NCBI GenBank assembly: GCA_023435985.1
Contig: JAEZKY010000030.1
Location: 10,903 to 74,902, forward strand
Length of the DNA stretch: 64,000 nucleotides
Origin: Bacillota bacterium
GTDB lineage: Bacteria; Bacillota; Clostridia; Clostridiales; Clostridiaceae
Direction of reading: 5' to 3'
A model generated the notes under the pieces. That model saw nothing but the letters and a program-made list of their open reading frames with translations. It was not told the DNA's origin and did no database searches. Within the stretch, counting starts at the first letter, position 1. Every line of letters begins with the position of its first letter. The position numbers were made by a program, and so were the translations under genes. Positions 46,951 through 56,275 of the stretch are shown in pieces.

Positions 46951-48012
46951 TTACACTTTAAAATCACTATAGACTCTAGTATCTGATTCGATTATATCAT
47001 TATTTAAATATGCAATATGTAATTCATTAATTCCCTCATTATTACTGCTAATATAAGCCACTTTTCCTTCTGTTATCACATCTAAGCTGGATATATTGCT
47101 ATTAGCTAGTAACTTATACTCTCTCGTATTTATGCTATATAAATACATACCATAATCTCCATTAATATTGCCATAAAATATTAAATTTCCATCCTTTAAA
47201 GGTATTGAATCAGTAATATTCCCTATTACTAACACTTCCAACGAGTTGTTATTCTCCAAATTAATCATATATAGAGCAAATTCATTTTCATGTGTTCCTA
47301 TAAAATAAATTCTTTTTCCATCCAACGAAAACTTAAAATTTCTAAGTTTTAAATCTTCCATTTTCTCTAAATAGTCTAGATTAATTTTTAAATTAAGTCC
47401 TGCCTCTTGAACAAATTCTTTTATACTTATTAAATTCTTTCTCTCTCCAGTATTTATGTTTTGTATAAATAGGCTATCCTTGCTCATTCCAATATATGTG
47501 CTGCCATCAGGAGCTATTTCACATACTGATCCATCAAAAGTTTTACTAATTTTTTTTGATTCAAAATCATATAAATATGTTTTTGAATCACTATTCTCAT
47601 CGTCTGAAACATAATATATTAGTCCTTTTTTATCTGGCAGTACATGTAATCCCTTTGCTAGTTTATTATCTATTTCACTTATTGTATTTGTATCAATATT
47701 AAAATCACAAATTTCACCATTATATTCATCATCCTCCTGCTTAATAGTTGTGAATGCTAAAGTGCTATTATCTATAATTACAGAGTTTGAAATATTATAA
47801 GCAGAATCTAGTTTGTTAACACTTTTTATTTGAAGATCAACTTTACTATTAGCTGACGACGTATCATTCAACGAACTACTTTTTATCACTACCGTCTTTG
47901 GACTCCTTGTATTCAATGCGTATATATATATAAGAGCATAAAAGCCTGAGATAAACAGCCCTAAGATTAGGGCAAAAATAATATAGTTTAAATATCTTTT
48001 AAACAAATTCAT
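46951..48012 (-). CDS. Membrane-anchored beta-propeller-like protein of a two-component operon
   Basis: 353 residues from the ATG at 48012. This start follows GGAGGAGGAG by 12 nt and lies 1 nt after the kinase stop codon, so it is translationally coupled; the TTG at 48036 is in front of that site. One membrane helix (about 10-35) is followed by an outside domain with repeats of the TolB/WD type (KGLIYYVSDDENSDSKTYLYDF, GKRIYFIGTHENEFALYMINL, GNLIFYGNINGDYGMYLYSI). It probably senses or stores an extracellular signal for the kinase. I do not recognise a named family. Confidence 0.7.
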   Translation of the reverse strand: MNLFKRYLNYIIFALILGLFISGFYALIYIYALNTRSPKTVVIKSSSLNDTSSANSKVDLQIKSVNKLDSAYNISNSVIIDNSTLAFTTIKQEDDEYNGEICDFNIDTNTISEIDNKLAKGLHVLPDKKGLIYYVSDDENSDSKTYLYDFESKKISKTFDGSVCEIAPDGSTYIGMSKDSLFIQNINTGERKNLISIKEFVQEAGLNLKINLDYLEKMEDLKLRNFKFSLDGKRIYFIGTHENEFALYMINLENNNSLEVLVIGNITDSIPLKDGNLIFYGNINGDYGMYLYSINTREYKLLANSNISSLDVITEGKVAYISSNNEGINELHIAYLNNDIIESDTRVYSDFKV

Positions 48013-48013
48013 T

Positions 48014-49471
48014 CTATATATCTTCTCCTCCTCCAAACCTAATTACAACCTGTGTACCAACATTCATTTTGCTTTCTATATAGATATTACCGCCATGATT
48101 TTCAACTATGCTTTTAACAATAGCTAATCCTAGTCCAGCACTGCCTTTTTCTCTCGAATCTTTTTTTGAAACTCTATAAAAGGGATCAAAAATATGATCT
48201 AAATGTTCCTCAGGTATTCCTTCGCCTATATCCTTAACTTTCAAAAAAATAAATCTTTCCTTTCTATAGCACTCTACCTCTATTGTAGAATTAACCTTGC
48301 CATATTTAATAGAATTATCTACTAGATTTATTAGCACCTCTTTTAATTTATCCTCATCACCATTAAAGACCATGTTATCTTGTACATCACAAGATATGGA
48401 TATATTATATCGTCTTCCTTTCATCCCCATTTCATCACAAGTTTTCCTAATCATTTTTGACAAATCTACTTGTGTAAAATGGTAGTTGAAATTCTTAGAA
48501 GCTGCTTTAGAAAGCTCTAATATTTCAATAACCATATTGTTCATTCGTTTACTTTCATCTATAATATACGCCATTCCTTTATCAAAAAAATTTTTATCGC
48601 TGAATCCATTATCTTTTAATATCTGTGCATATCCAAGTATAGTAGTCATAGGTGTTTTCAATTCATGTGTAACATTATCAAAAAAAGTCTTACTTTGTGT
48701 TTGAGCTTCCTTTAAGTCATTTCTGTCCTTTTCAATTATCTCAATTTGTTCTTTAATTCTAAGTGCCATCTTTTTAAATTTTTCTATTAATTCGCCAATC
48801 TCATCTTTTGACCTTATATTAATATGAATATTAAAATCTCCTGTATATATTTGATCTGTACTTTTTGTAAGTATTCTAACAGGCCTTGCAATTTGCCTTG
48901 ATATTATAAAAGATGTTATAAGAATAATGAGGAAAATAACAACTGCAAAAGTATTTATAATGTATTCAAAATTTCTATTCTCATTATATAACTCTGAATA
49001 ATCTTTACTGTACCTTATAATTCCAATAATATCCTTATTGTTAGATTCAATAGGAGATGAGAAATTTACAATTACATTATCATCAATATAATTTATACTA
49101 TAAGATGTTTTACCTTTTAATGCATTTGAAAAATCGTCATCTGATGTACTCTTTATTGTTAGGGATGAAGATAAATTATCTCCTCTAGAATTATAAATTA
49201 CTACATTACTTCCCATTTGACCCGTTAATTCTCTGGATATATCATCTCCTTCAGACTCAAGCGATACATTATTAATCTTCATATTGTTAATTAAGAAAAA
49301 CTGTTTCAAATATATATCTAAATTTTTGCTTGTTTCAAGCATATCCTTATCTATACTTTTGTAAAAATTATTCTCAATAATTTTATATGTCACCAAAAGA
49401 AGTGATGCCAATCCGATAAAAGTAACAACTGCAAATGATAAAAGTATTTTATGTTGTATTGAGTATTTCAT
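48014..49471 (-). CDS. Membrane sensor histidine kinase
   Basis: 485 residues. Membrane helices at about 9-31 and 168-190 enclose an extracytoplasmic sensor of about 135 residues. A HAMP domain (about 190-243) and a HisKA domain follow, with the phosphorylated His269 in FFDNVTHELKTPMTTILGY. The HATPase part shows the N-box LINLVDNSIKYG, and the G-boxes DIGEGIPEEHLDHIF and GSAGLGLAIVKSIVENHGG. It is between the regulator (16-bp gap) and the propeller protein in one operon. Signal unknown; the divergent secreted protein is the likely target or part of the response. Confidence 0.95.
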   Translation of the reverse strand: MKYSIQHKILLSFAVVTFIGLASLLLVTYKIIENNFYKSIDKDMLETSKNLDIYLKQFFLINNMKINNVSLESEGDDISRELTGQMGSNVVIYNSRGDNLSSSLTIKSTSDDDFSNALKGKTSYSINYIDDNVIVNFSSPIESNNKDIIGIIRYSKDYSELYNENRNFEYIINTFAVVIFLIILITSFIISRQIARPVRILTKSTDQIYTGDFNIHINIRSKDEIGELIEKFKKMALRIKEQIEIIEKDRNDLKEAQTQSKTFFDNVTHELKTPMTTILGYAQILKDNGFSDKNFFDKGMAYIIDESKRMNNMVIEILELSKAASKNFNYHFTQVDLSKMIRKTCDEMGMKGRRYNISISCDVQDNMVFNGDEDKLKEVLINLVDNSIKYGKVNSTIEVECYRKERFIFLKVKDIGEGIPEEHLDHIFDPFYRVSKKDSREKGSAGLGLAIVKSIVENHGGNIYIESKMNVGTQVVIRFGGGEDI

Positions 49472-49487
49472 TTATTTTATTACCCTT

Positions 49488-50180
49488 CTATAAGAATTTA
49501 TATCCAACTCCATAAATAGTCTCAATAAGATATCCTGCTTCATACTCAAGTTTTTTTCTAAGCCTCTGAACATGTGTATCAACTGTTCTAGTGTCACCTA
49601 AGAAATCAAATCCCCACACCTTATTAAGTAAATCTTCTCTCGAAAACACTCTTCCTCTATTTTCCAAAAAGAACACTAGCAGATTATATTCTTTGTTGGT
49701 TAGTTCAACTCTCACTCCATCTTTTAATACTTCTCTCTTATCTTTAAATAGTTCAATACCATCTATAACTTGTATTACATTAAATTCGTGAGCTTCTTCT
49801 GATTCAGCCATTAATTCAATTCTTCTAAAAACAGCTTTAATTCTTACAATAACCTCTCGAATATCAAAAGGCTTTGTTATATAATCATCAGCCCCTAATT
49901 CCATTCCAAGAATTTTATCAATCATATCAGATTTTGCTGTTATCATAATAATAGGTATAATATACTCACTTGTTAACTTTTTACATATATCAAAACCACT
50001 AATATCAGGTAGCATTAAATCCAATAAGATTAAATTAGGCTTAAATTCCTCTACCTGCTCCAATCCATCTTTACCATTTGAAACAACTTTAGTTATAAAT
50101 CCCTCTTTTTGAATAGAATAATCTAATAAATCTGATATTGAGTTTTCATCTTCTATAATTAGAACTTTCTTTAAATTCAT
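49488..50180 (-). CDS. OmpR/PhoB-family response regulator
   Basis: 230 residues. The receiver domain has Asp54 in LLDLMLPDISG, the acidic pair ED near the N terminus, and the conserved Lys in TKPFDI. The winged-helix DNA-binding domain ends the protein (LTNKEYNLLVFFLENRGRVFSREDLLNKVWG, then RTVDTHVQRLRKKLE and IYGVGYKF). It heads the operon with the kinase. The spacer to the divergent secreted gene carries a direct repeat, TTGACACAAT, with a 21-bp period, that suits an OmpR-type dimer. AGGTGT-type ribosome binding site. Confidence 0.95.
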   Translation of the reverse strand: MNLKKVLIIEDENSISDLLDYSIQKEGFITKVVSNGKDGLEQVEEFKPNLILLDLMLPDISGFDICKKLTSEYIIPIIMITAKSDMIDKILGMELGADDYITKPFDIREVIVRIKAVFRRIELMAESEEAHEFNVIQVIDGIELFKDKREVLKDGVRVELTNKEYNLLVFFLENRGRVFSREDLLNKVWGFDFLGDTRTVDTHVQRLRKKLEYEAGYLIETIYGVGYKFL

Positions 50181-50252
50181 ACTTACACCTCCATATTTAG
50201 GATAACCTATTATTATGTCTTTATAAAATAAAAATATCTATAATTTACAAGT

Positions 50253-50317
50253 TTGACACAATTGTTGCAAATATTGACACAATCATTGTGAGTGTTGATG
50301 TAATTATCTTTTATACT
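50253..50317. promoter_or_regulatory. Probable response-regulator binding sites and promoter
   Basis: TTGACACAAT at 50253-50262 and again at 50274-50283, exactly two helical turns apart. ACAATTGT and ACAAT-c-ATTGT are palindromic cores inside them, and GTGTTGATG (50292-50300) may be a third, weaker site. TATACT at 50312-50317 is a candidate -10 for the secreted gene, with no good -35 at the right distance, as expected for an activated promoter. Confidence 0.5.
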
Positions 50318-50374
50318 AGAAATATGATGTACATCAAAATAAAAATTTAATCATTTAAAAGGAGATAATAAATT

Positions 50375-51169
50375 ATGAAAAAGACATTACTAATAACTAC
50401 TCTTGCAGCAGCACTTGCAGTAAATTCAATGATTGCATTTGCAGCAACAAATACAAGCAATATTCAGACAACAAATCTAGCTAATGCTTCAGCTCCTGTA
50501 AATAACGCTACTCAAGGTGATATTGAGTATTCAAAAGAAACTATATCAAATGCAAATGGAGATATATGCTCTACAAAGGAAACATGGGTAGATTCAACAA
50601 CTCACGATAGAAGATTTGATTTAAGAAGCGGTACTTCTTTATTTGAAAGTTTATATTCTACAGATAATGGTACCCAAGTTTCAAAGGTACTAAAAGATGC
50701 TAATGGTAATACTACTAGCGGCAGTACTGTGACATTGCCTGCTGAAAAAGTAGCTGATTATTATAAAACTTATGATAATGGATATTTTACAAAAGATCTA
50801 TTTACTGCTTTAAAGGATAACTACACACAAACTGATTGGAAAGATGAAGGAATTGCATACACCGCAGATGGAAAAACCCTTAAGAAAATTTCTAAAACTG
50901 AGGAATCAGCTGAAGGTAATACTTCCGCAAATATTACCAATGTAAATACAATAAATTATATTTATTTAGATGAAAATTCCGGACTTCCTATTAAAAGTGA
51001 GTCATATGCTCAAAAAAATGGAACAATGAGCTTAGAATATTCATCAACTTTTGAATATAAAACTGTTAATAATGATGGATATATATTTAACACAAGTGGA
51101 ATGAACTTACAGAACGAAAAACTAGATAGTTTTGAAAAAATCTTATCTGCAGATTTTGGAATAGAATAA
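50375..51169 (+). CDS. Secreted protein of unknown function, two-component target candidate
   Basis: 264 residues. There is a clear signal peptide (MKKTLLITTLAAALAVNSMIAFA, cleavage near AFA-AT). The mature part is polar and beta-strand rich (GDIEYSKETISNANGDICSTKETWVD, TLPAEKVADYYKTYDNGYF, YIYLDENSGLPIKSESYAQKNG). The pattern of strands recalls LolA/LppX-like lipoprotein carriers, but no cysteine for lipid attachment is present and I cannot assign a family. AGGAGAT before the ATG. It is divergent from the response regulator gene and preceded by its probable binding sites. Confidence 0.75.
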   Translation: MKKTLLITTLAAALAVNSMIAFAATNTSNIQTTNLANASAPVNNATQGDIEYSKETISNANGDICSTKETWVDSTTHDRRFDLRSGTSLFESLYSTDNGTQVSKVLKDANGNTTSGSTVTLPAEKVADYYKTYDNGYFTKDLFTALKDNYTQTDWKDEGIAYTADGKTLKKISKTEESAEGNTSANITNVNTINYIYLDENSGLPIKSESYAQKNGTMSLEYSSTFEYKTVNNDGYIFNTSGMNLQNEKLDSFEKILSADFGIE

Positions 51170-51259
51170 ATAATAAATCAATAATTCTAGTGTTGCATCT
51201 ATGTAAATCTCAATTGTTTGCATAAACAGTAATTTAATTATGTGTAAAAAATAAACCTT

Positions 51260-51292
51260 CATGTAAATAGCTTGAAAGAAGCTCCTTACATG
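51260..51292 (-). terminator. Terminator of the AAA ATPase gene
   Basis: CATGTAA..AGCTT pairs with AAGCT..TTACATG; the minus strand continues with GGTTTATTTTTT. On the plus strand it may also end the secreted-protein transcript. Confidence 0.7.
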
Positions 51293-51457
51293 GAGGCCCT
51301 TTATATACCTAAAAGTAAGCATAGTACATTTTATAATTTACCATAATCCTACCATCCATAAGTATCATTGAAAATTTATCATAATCAACTTTATTACCAT
51401 AAACCATCTAGGTCTCTTATAACAATATTATGTTCTTTTTGCACGTATAAGTTTTAA

Positions 51458-52258
51458 TCATTCAAATTCCACTTGATGCTTCTTAAAAAATTCGTAAAAA
51501 TACCTTACATTGTCCAATTCACCCCAGCTACATACCTCTAAATCTTTCGAGTCCAAGTTATATATTTTTGCATCTAAAGTTCCAAGCATAAATGGTGAAT
51601 GAGTTGCAATTATGTACTGATTGTTTAAAAATCTTGCTCCATAATTAATCTTCTCAGCTAAGAGTACTTGGTTTTGAGGCGATAATGAAACTTCTGGCTC
51701 ATCCAAAAGATATAATGCATCTGTCTGAAGCCACTCATCAAATATTTGCAGGCTAGTTTCACCATTTGAGTACTTTTCCTGACCATATTTAATTCTTTCT
51801 ATCTGTTCTTTCATCTTATAAGAATTCTCTAGTATTTCTAACTGCTCTTTGCTATATCCTTTTTCAGCCTGCTCATAAATATATCCTTTTCTTAATATAG
51901 CTTCCTGTTGAACTTTCTTAATTTCATACATTATATCTTCACTTTTAATATAGCGGCTATTTCTAGGAATTCCATACCACATCTGACCTATTTCATTTTC
52001 TCCAAATCCGTATCTGCAATCATCTACAAATTCTTTAAAACAAGAATTTCCCTGTACTTGTTCCTTTCCAGTTAACTTCAATTTATTAGCTATAATATTC
52101 AACAAAGAAGATTTTCCACAAGCATTATTTCCATAGAATATTGTAATCTTATCAAAAACAAGGCATTTCTCATTTTTACCTGAAAACACATTATGAGGAT
52201 ATATATTAGGATTAGAAAGTACCTTATCACACAATTTGAAAGTATTTATGTAAATCAA
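51458..52258 (-). CDS. Stand-alone AAA ATPase (AAA_21/ABC-ATPase-like)
   Basis: 266 residues. Walker A is FYGNNACGKSS (41-51), Walker B is ALYLLDEPEVSLSP, and the H-loop region is IATHSPFMLG. A helical insert (about 95-165) takes the place of the arm found in OLD/SMC-like ATPases. The start is TTG behind AAGGAG at 10 nt; the ATG overlapping that site is in another frame. There is no nuclease, toxin or membrane partner next to it, so it is not obviously part of a defence pair. A stem-loop sits in its leader. Function unknown. Confidence 0.8.
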   Translation of the reverse strand: MIYINTFKLCDKVLSNPNIYPHNVFSGKNEKCLVFDKITIFYGNNACGKSSLLNIIANKLKLTGKEQVQGNSCFKEFVDDCRYGFGENEIGQMWYGIPRNSRYIKSEDIMYEIKKVQQEAILRKGYIYEQAEKGYSKEQLEILENSYKMKEQIERIKYGQEKYSNGETSLQIFDEWLQTDALYLLDEPEVSLSPQNQVLLAEKINYGARFLNNQYIIATHSPFMLGTLDAKIYNLDSKDLEVCSWGELDNVRYFYEFFKKHQVEFE

Positions 52259-52281
52259 ACTTTATCATCTCCTTAATTATT

Positions 52282-52316
52282 AACCCTATCAATTTAAAAC
52301 TTCTTCTGATAGGGTT
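52282..52316 (-). promoter_or_regulatory. Stem-loop directly before the ATPase ribosome binding site
   Basis: AACCCTATCA pairs perfectly with TGATAGGGTT around a 15-base loop. On the minus strand it ends about 10 nt before AAGGAG. No T-run follows, so it may affect mRNA stability or translation rather than stop transcription. Confidence 0.45.
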
Positions 52317-52550
52317 TGCTACTCCTTTTTAAATATAGTAATTCAAATTGATATATTATTTATATACTATATATCTACTACTCCTCATTTCAAAATTATA
52401 ACATGCTCTTAGTATCATTTCATATACTATGTTACAAAAAAGTGCATACTTATATAAAATGGTTAATTATGTTATAAATATATCATAATAATATAAAATT
52501 ATTTTAATTCAAGAAATGATATAAGACATATTCATAAGGAGGACGTTTAA

Positions 52551-53198
52551 ATGACAAGACAATCTCTATTAGAAAAACGCTATGATAAATTGAGTACAAA
52601 AGTAGTTGAATCTTTAAAAAGGCGTCATTTTGATGCGTATTATTGTAAAACCAAAGATGAAGCACTTGAGCAGATTTTAGAGTTAATTCCTCAAGGTCAC
52701 GTTGTATCCTGGGGTGGTTCTGAAACCTTAAATGAAATTGGTATAAAAGAACTTGTAAAAGAAAAGGGGTATCTAGTTATTGATAGGGACACTGCAAAAA
52801 GTCCTGAAGAACGAACAGATCTTATGAGAAAGGCACTTTTATGTGACACTTTCTTAATGAGTAGTAATGCTATAAGTGAAGATGGTCAGCTATTTAACAT
52901 TGATGGAAATGGCAATCGTGTTGCTGCTATGATTTTTGGGCCAAAGAGTGTCATAGTCGTAGCTGGAATGAATAAAATTGTAAAAAACCTTGATGATGCA
53001 GTGCAGAGAGCTAGAACAATTGCCGGGCCAGCAAATATTCAACATTTTCAAGATGCGAAAACCCCATGTTATGCAACAGGCAGTTGTGGAGATTGTTTAA
53101 GTCCAGATTGTATTTGTTCATACTTGGTAACAACAAGAGCAAGCAAACCTGCAAATAAGATAAAGGTTATATTAATTGGAGAAGAACTTGGGTTTTAG
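52551..53198 (+). CDS. LUD-domain protein (LutC/YkgG-like)
   Basis: 215 residues. The LUD (DUF162) fold is recognisable from HVVSWGGSETLNEIGI, FLMSSNAISEDGQLFNIDGNGNRVAAMIFGPKSVIVVAGMNKIVKNLDDAVQRARTIAGPAN and the clostridial C-terminal cysteine pattern CYATGSCGDCLSPDCICSYL. LutC proteins take part in lactate use together with LutA and LutB, but single proteins of this clostridial type, with the added cysteines, stand alone and their role is not established. The cysteines could bind a metal. AGGAGG before the ATG. Confidence 0.85.
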   Translation: MTRQSLLEKRYDKLSTKVVESLKRRHFDAYYCKTKDEALEQILELIPQGHVVSWGGSETLNEIGIKELVKEKGYLVIDRDTAKSPEERTDLMRKALLCDTFLMSSNAISEDGQLFNIDGNGNRVAAMIFGPKSVIVVAGMNKIVKNLDDAVQRARTIAGPANIQHFQDAKTPCYATGSCGDCLSPDCICSYLVTTRASKPANKIKVILIGEELGF

Positions 53199-53331
53199 AC
53201 TATTTATATAATGCTATGAAAGCTCATAAACTTAATTTCGAGAATGTCGAAAGATTTATCTACATTAAATATTTGATAATCACTATAACTAGAAATTTCT
53301 TGTTAAGAATTTTATGTTAAAAATCTATATT

Positions 53332-53399
53332 TGCACATAAAAAATAACAGGTTCAACAAGATGTAAATGAACTTGTTATTTTTTTGATTGTGACTTAAA
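53332..53399 (+). repeat. Hairpin repeat, copy R3 (also terminator)
   Basis: AAAAATAACAGGTTCA pairs with TGAACTTGTTATTTTT. Its edges match copy R2 at 27011-27170, but the loop is only about 12 bases. It ends the LUD transcript, and on the other strand it could end the ROK kinase operon. Confidence 0.75.
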
Positions 53400-53424
53400 T
53401 CTTTTTGCAAATGTAAAATATTAA

Positions 53425-54303
53425 TTAAATTAATTGAGAAGCACCTATTAAACCAGCATCATCTTCAAATTTTGCTACTTTTATTTTTAAAGTTTGAGGA
53501 TTATGAACTTTAGGCATTGTTTTTTCCTTTATATTACTAATTATTTGTGGATTATGAATAACAACAGAGCCTCCTATTATAAAAATGTCTGGATCGACTA
53601 CTGCACATATATTAGCGATGCCTTTAGCTATATTTTCACAAAAATTTTCTATGATTTGTACAGCTAATTTATCTTTTAAATAATATAAATTAAAAACATC
53701 TTTTGTATTTAAATTCTCATTTAACTTTTCACTAGCTATTCTTGCAATATTAGTACCGCTGCATTGGCCTTCTAGTCCTCCATAATTTAAACCATTGTGG
53801 GAATATTTATCTTCATTAATAATAATATTGTTAATTTCGGCAGCTGCAGAATTAGCTCCACCTATTATTTTATTATTTAGTATATAGGCTCCACCTATTC
53901 CAGTTGATATTGTAATAAAAAATACTGATTCATATCCCTTTCCATTTCCATATAAAGCTTCAGCCAATCCAGCAACATTCGCATCATTATTCAGTTTGGT
54001 TTTTAGAAATGTTTCTTTTTCAAAGAACTCAACAATATTAAATTCATTCCATCCAATTAAATTTGGAGGATTTAGAATCTTCCCTTTTTTGATATCTAAT
54101 GGACCTGGACAACCAATTCCAATTCCAAGGAATTCATAATTTTCTTTTTCACTATTAATGAAGTCAACTAATTTACTCAAATTTTTTACACATCCAAGAT
54201 CTCTTTCATTTTTGAATTTTACCCTTTTAATAATTTTTTCACTTTCATCAAAGATGGCAACTCTTAATTGTGTTCCTCCAATATCTATTCCTATTTTATT
54301 CAT
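53425..54303 (-). CDS. ROK-family sugar kinase
   Basis: 292 residues from the ATG at 54303, which follows AAGGAGGT; the open frame before it runs through a long hairpin. It has the ATP motif IGIDIGGTQLRVAIFD, GIGCPGPLD, and the second phosphate motif ITISTGIGGAYILN. ROK kinases phosphorylate free hexoses or amino sugars. The zinc site normal in the family (a His and three Cys in CxCGxxGC) is missing: here the region reads EINNIIINED and LEGQCSGTN. It is last in the PTS/aldolase operon and may act on a free sugar released from the pathway. Confidence 0.87.
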   Translation of the reverse strand: MNKIGIDIGGTQLRVAIFDESEKIIKRVKFKNERDLGCVKNLSKLVDFINSEKENYEFLGIGIGCPGPLDIKKGKILNPPNLIGWNEFNIVEFFEKETFLKTKLNNDANVAGLAEALYGNGKGYESVFFITISTGIGGAYILNNKIIGGANSAAAEINNIIINEDKYSHNGLNYGGLEGQCSGTNIARIASEKLNENLNTKDVFNLYYLKDKLAVQIIENFCENIAKGIANICAVVDPDIFIIGGSVVIHNPQIISNIKEKTMPKVHNPQTLKIKVAKFEDDAGLIGASQLI

Positions 54304-54356
54304 TTTATTTACCTCCTTGTTTTGATAATATCGTAAAATAATAATACATAAGTAAC

Positions 54357-54416
54357 ATAGTCTGCATCCAGTTAATTTCATAAGTTCAATGCTGAAATTA
54401 AGTGGATGCAGACTAT
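54357..54416 (-). other. Long hairpin between aldolase and ROK kinase genes
   Basis: Arms of 24 bases (54357-54380 and 54393-54416) pair at 23 positions around a 12-base loop. There is no T-run on the minus strand. Placed inside the operon it looks like an mRNA-processing or stabilising element or a REP-like repeat, and could lower expression of the kinase. Confidence 0.75.
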
Positions 54417-54458
54417 TTATACTAAAAATTATTTGGAATGTTTTATTTTTTCTGCCTT

Positions 54459-55328
54459 TTATTTGTTGTAATATTTTACTTTGTCTTCATCATTAAATAA
54501 ACTTATTTTATGATAAATAACTTCCTTCATAGCTTCTATACATGGTGGATAAATAGCATTTGGTTCACGAGCACCTAAATCTTCTGTTAATATTTCACGA
54601 CATTTCTTATAAAATGCATCTTTAATGTCACTAGAAATATTTATTTTAGATATTCCTAATTTTACAGACTCTGCGATTTCATCATCTGAATTAGCTGATC
54701 CTCCATGCAATACTAATGGAATTTCTACAATTCCTCTTATAGTTTTTAATAAATCTAATTTTAATTTCGGTTTCATATCCTTTGGATAAATTCCATGAGA
54801 TGTTCCAATAGCAATTGCTAATGTATCTACTCCAGTTCTATCAACAAACTCTTTTGCTTTCTCTGGATCTGTAAAAATTATTTCATCAGCTCCATATTCT
54901 CCTCCATTACCTGTTGTTCCTATAGTTCCAAGCTCTGCTTCAACTGAAACATCAAGTGGATGTGCTACTTCAACTACTTTTTTTGTGATTGCAATATTTT
55001 CTTCAAATGATAAATGTGAAGCATCAATCATTACTGATGTGAAGCCACATCTTATCGCTCTAAGAACTTGTTCAAAAGTTCCACCATGATCTAGATGAAT
55101 AACCACTGGTATCTCTGATTTAAAGGCCTCTTCTTTTACGCTTGCTATAAAACTATCTTCTACAAATGATAATTCATCTGGATGTATTGCAATAATTACT
55201 GGAGCCTGCTTTTCTTTAGCTGCCTCCATGACACCTTTTAAAATCATACAGCTGCTTGTATTAAAGGCTGGTACAGCAAATTTATTTTCTTGTGCTACTG
55301 ATAATAACTCTTTCATATTGATTAACAT
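54459..55328 (-). CDS. Class II ketose-bisphosphate aldolase (KbaY/GatY/Fba-like), first copy
   Basis: 289 residues. Zinc-dependent aldolases cleave ketose 1,6-bisphosphates or related ketose phosphates to a triose phosphate and an aldehyde. Asp80-His81 in IHLDHGG, the Glu of VEAELGTIG, His in AIGTSHGIYP and LHGGSA (third zinc ligand region) are all present. It shares the operon with another aldolase at 55394-56245; they differ clearly, so they may act on different stereoisomers or form a mixed enzyme. The substrate cannot be told from sequence. Confidence 0.92.
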   Translation of the reverse strand: MLINMKELLSVAQENKFAVPAFNTSSCMILKGVMEAAKEKQAPVIIAIHPDELSFVEDSFIASVKEEAFKSEIPVVIHLDHGGTFEQVLRAIRCGFTSVMIDASHLSFEENIAITKKVVEVAHPLDVSVEAELGTIGTTGNGGEYGADEIIFTDPEKAKEFVDRTGVDTLAIAIGTSHGIYPKDMKPKLKLDLLKTIRGIVEIPLVLHGGSANSDDEIAESVKLGISKINISSDIKDAFYKKCREILTEDLGAREPNAIYPPCIEAMKEVIYHKISLFNDEDKVKYYNK

Positions 55329-55393
55329 AATATCATTCTCCTTTTTATCTCAATTTTTTATTTTAAATATTTATTATTTAAATATTTTTGATA

Positions 55394-56245
55394 TTAATTT
55401 TTATTATTTGATCCTGACATCTTAATATAATCTCTTACAATAGTAATACTGTCCCGTTCAACTTGATGCATTAAAACGTAATAATTAATATCTGCTCTTT
55501 CTTTTAATATTGCTGTAATAGCTTCAACATTTGCATTCATAAAATCACAGCCGACATTTATTTTATTAATGCCATATTTAACTGCCTTTAAAATATTCTC
55601 TCTTCCAGAACCTGAACCTCCATGAAGTACTAATGGCATTTTAGTTAATTTCTTAATAGTCTTTAATCTTTCAAAATCAAATTCTGGAACCATTCCATAT
55701 GGGTAATTCCCATGTGACGTACCAATTGATATTGCTAGTGCATCAATTCCAGTTTCTTTTGCAAATTTTAATGCTTCATCTGGATTCGTATACATATGGT
55801 CGTCTGTAAATGCACCGCCTTCTGTTCCCCCTAAACATCCAATTTCACCTTCAACACTCACCCCCTTTGGATGTGCATAATTTACCACTTCCTTTGTCAT
55901 ATCAATATTTCCTTGTAAACCAAAACGTGAAGCATCTACCATTACAGAAGAGAAACCATCATCTATTGCTTTTTTTATAAATAAAACTTCCTGCCCATGA
56001 TCAAAATTAAGTGCCACCTTTATAGAGGTTCTACTAGCTAAAGTCTTTACAATTGGAGTTATTAGTTCACTATCACAATGATCAATTAAGTGCTCTTGAA
56101 CCAAATTAATTATTATAGGCGCATTTTCTAGTTCTGCTGCTTTAATTACTGCCCTTGCAGTTTCTAAATTGAAACAATTAATAGCCATGACTGCATAATT
56201 TCCTTCATTTGCCTTTTTTAACATTTCTGTCATTGAAACATACAT
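55394..56245 (-). CDS. Class II ketose-bisphosphate aldolase, second copy
   Basis: 283 residues. Asp82-His83 in NFDHGQE, VEGEIGCLGG, SIGTSHGNYP and LHGGSGSG correspond to the metal and substrate residues of the family. It is 65 bp upstream of the other aldolase and 30 bp behind EIIC. The N-terminal half is more divergent (MAINCFNLETARAVIKAAE). Its pairing with a second aldolase in one PTS operon suggests a pathway for an uncommon ketose. Confidence 0.9.
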   Translation of the reverse strand: MYVSMTEMLKKANEGNYAVMAINCFNLETARAVIKAAELENAPIIINLVQEHLIDHCDSELITPIVKTLASRTSIKVALNFDHGQEVLFIKKAIDDGFSSVMVDASRFGLQGNIDMTKEVVNYAHPKGVSVEGEIGCLGGTEGGAFTDDHMYTNPDEALKFAKETGIDALAISIGTSHGNYPYGMVPEFDFERLKTIKKLTKMPLVLHGGSGSGRENILKAVKYGINKINVGCDFMNANVEAITAILKERADINYYVLMHQVERDSITIVRDYIKMSGSNNKN

Positions 56246-56275
56246 AAAACTTTCTCCTATCTATTATGCAAATTT

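Noticed and set aside
51458..53198. AAA ATPase with neighbour as a two-gene defence system
   Set aside because: The only neighbour is a LUD-domain protein on the opposite strand with a separate promoter; no nuclease or toxin domain is visible.
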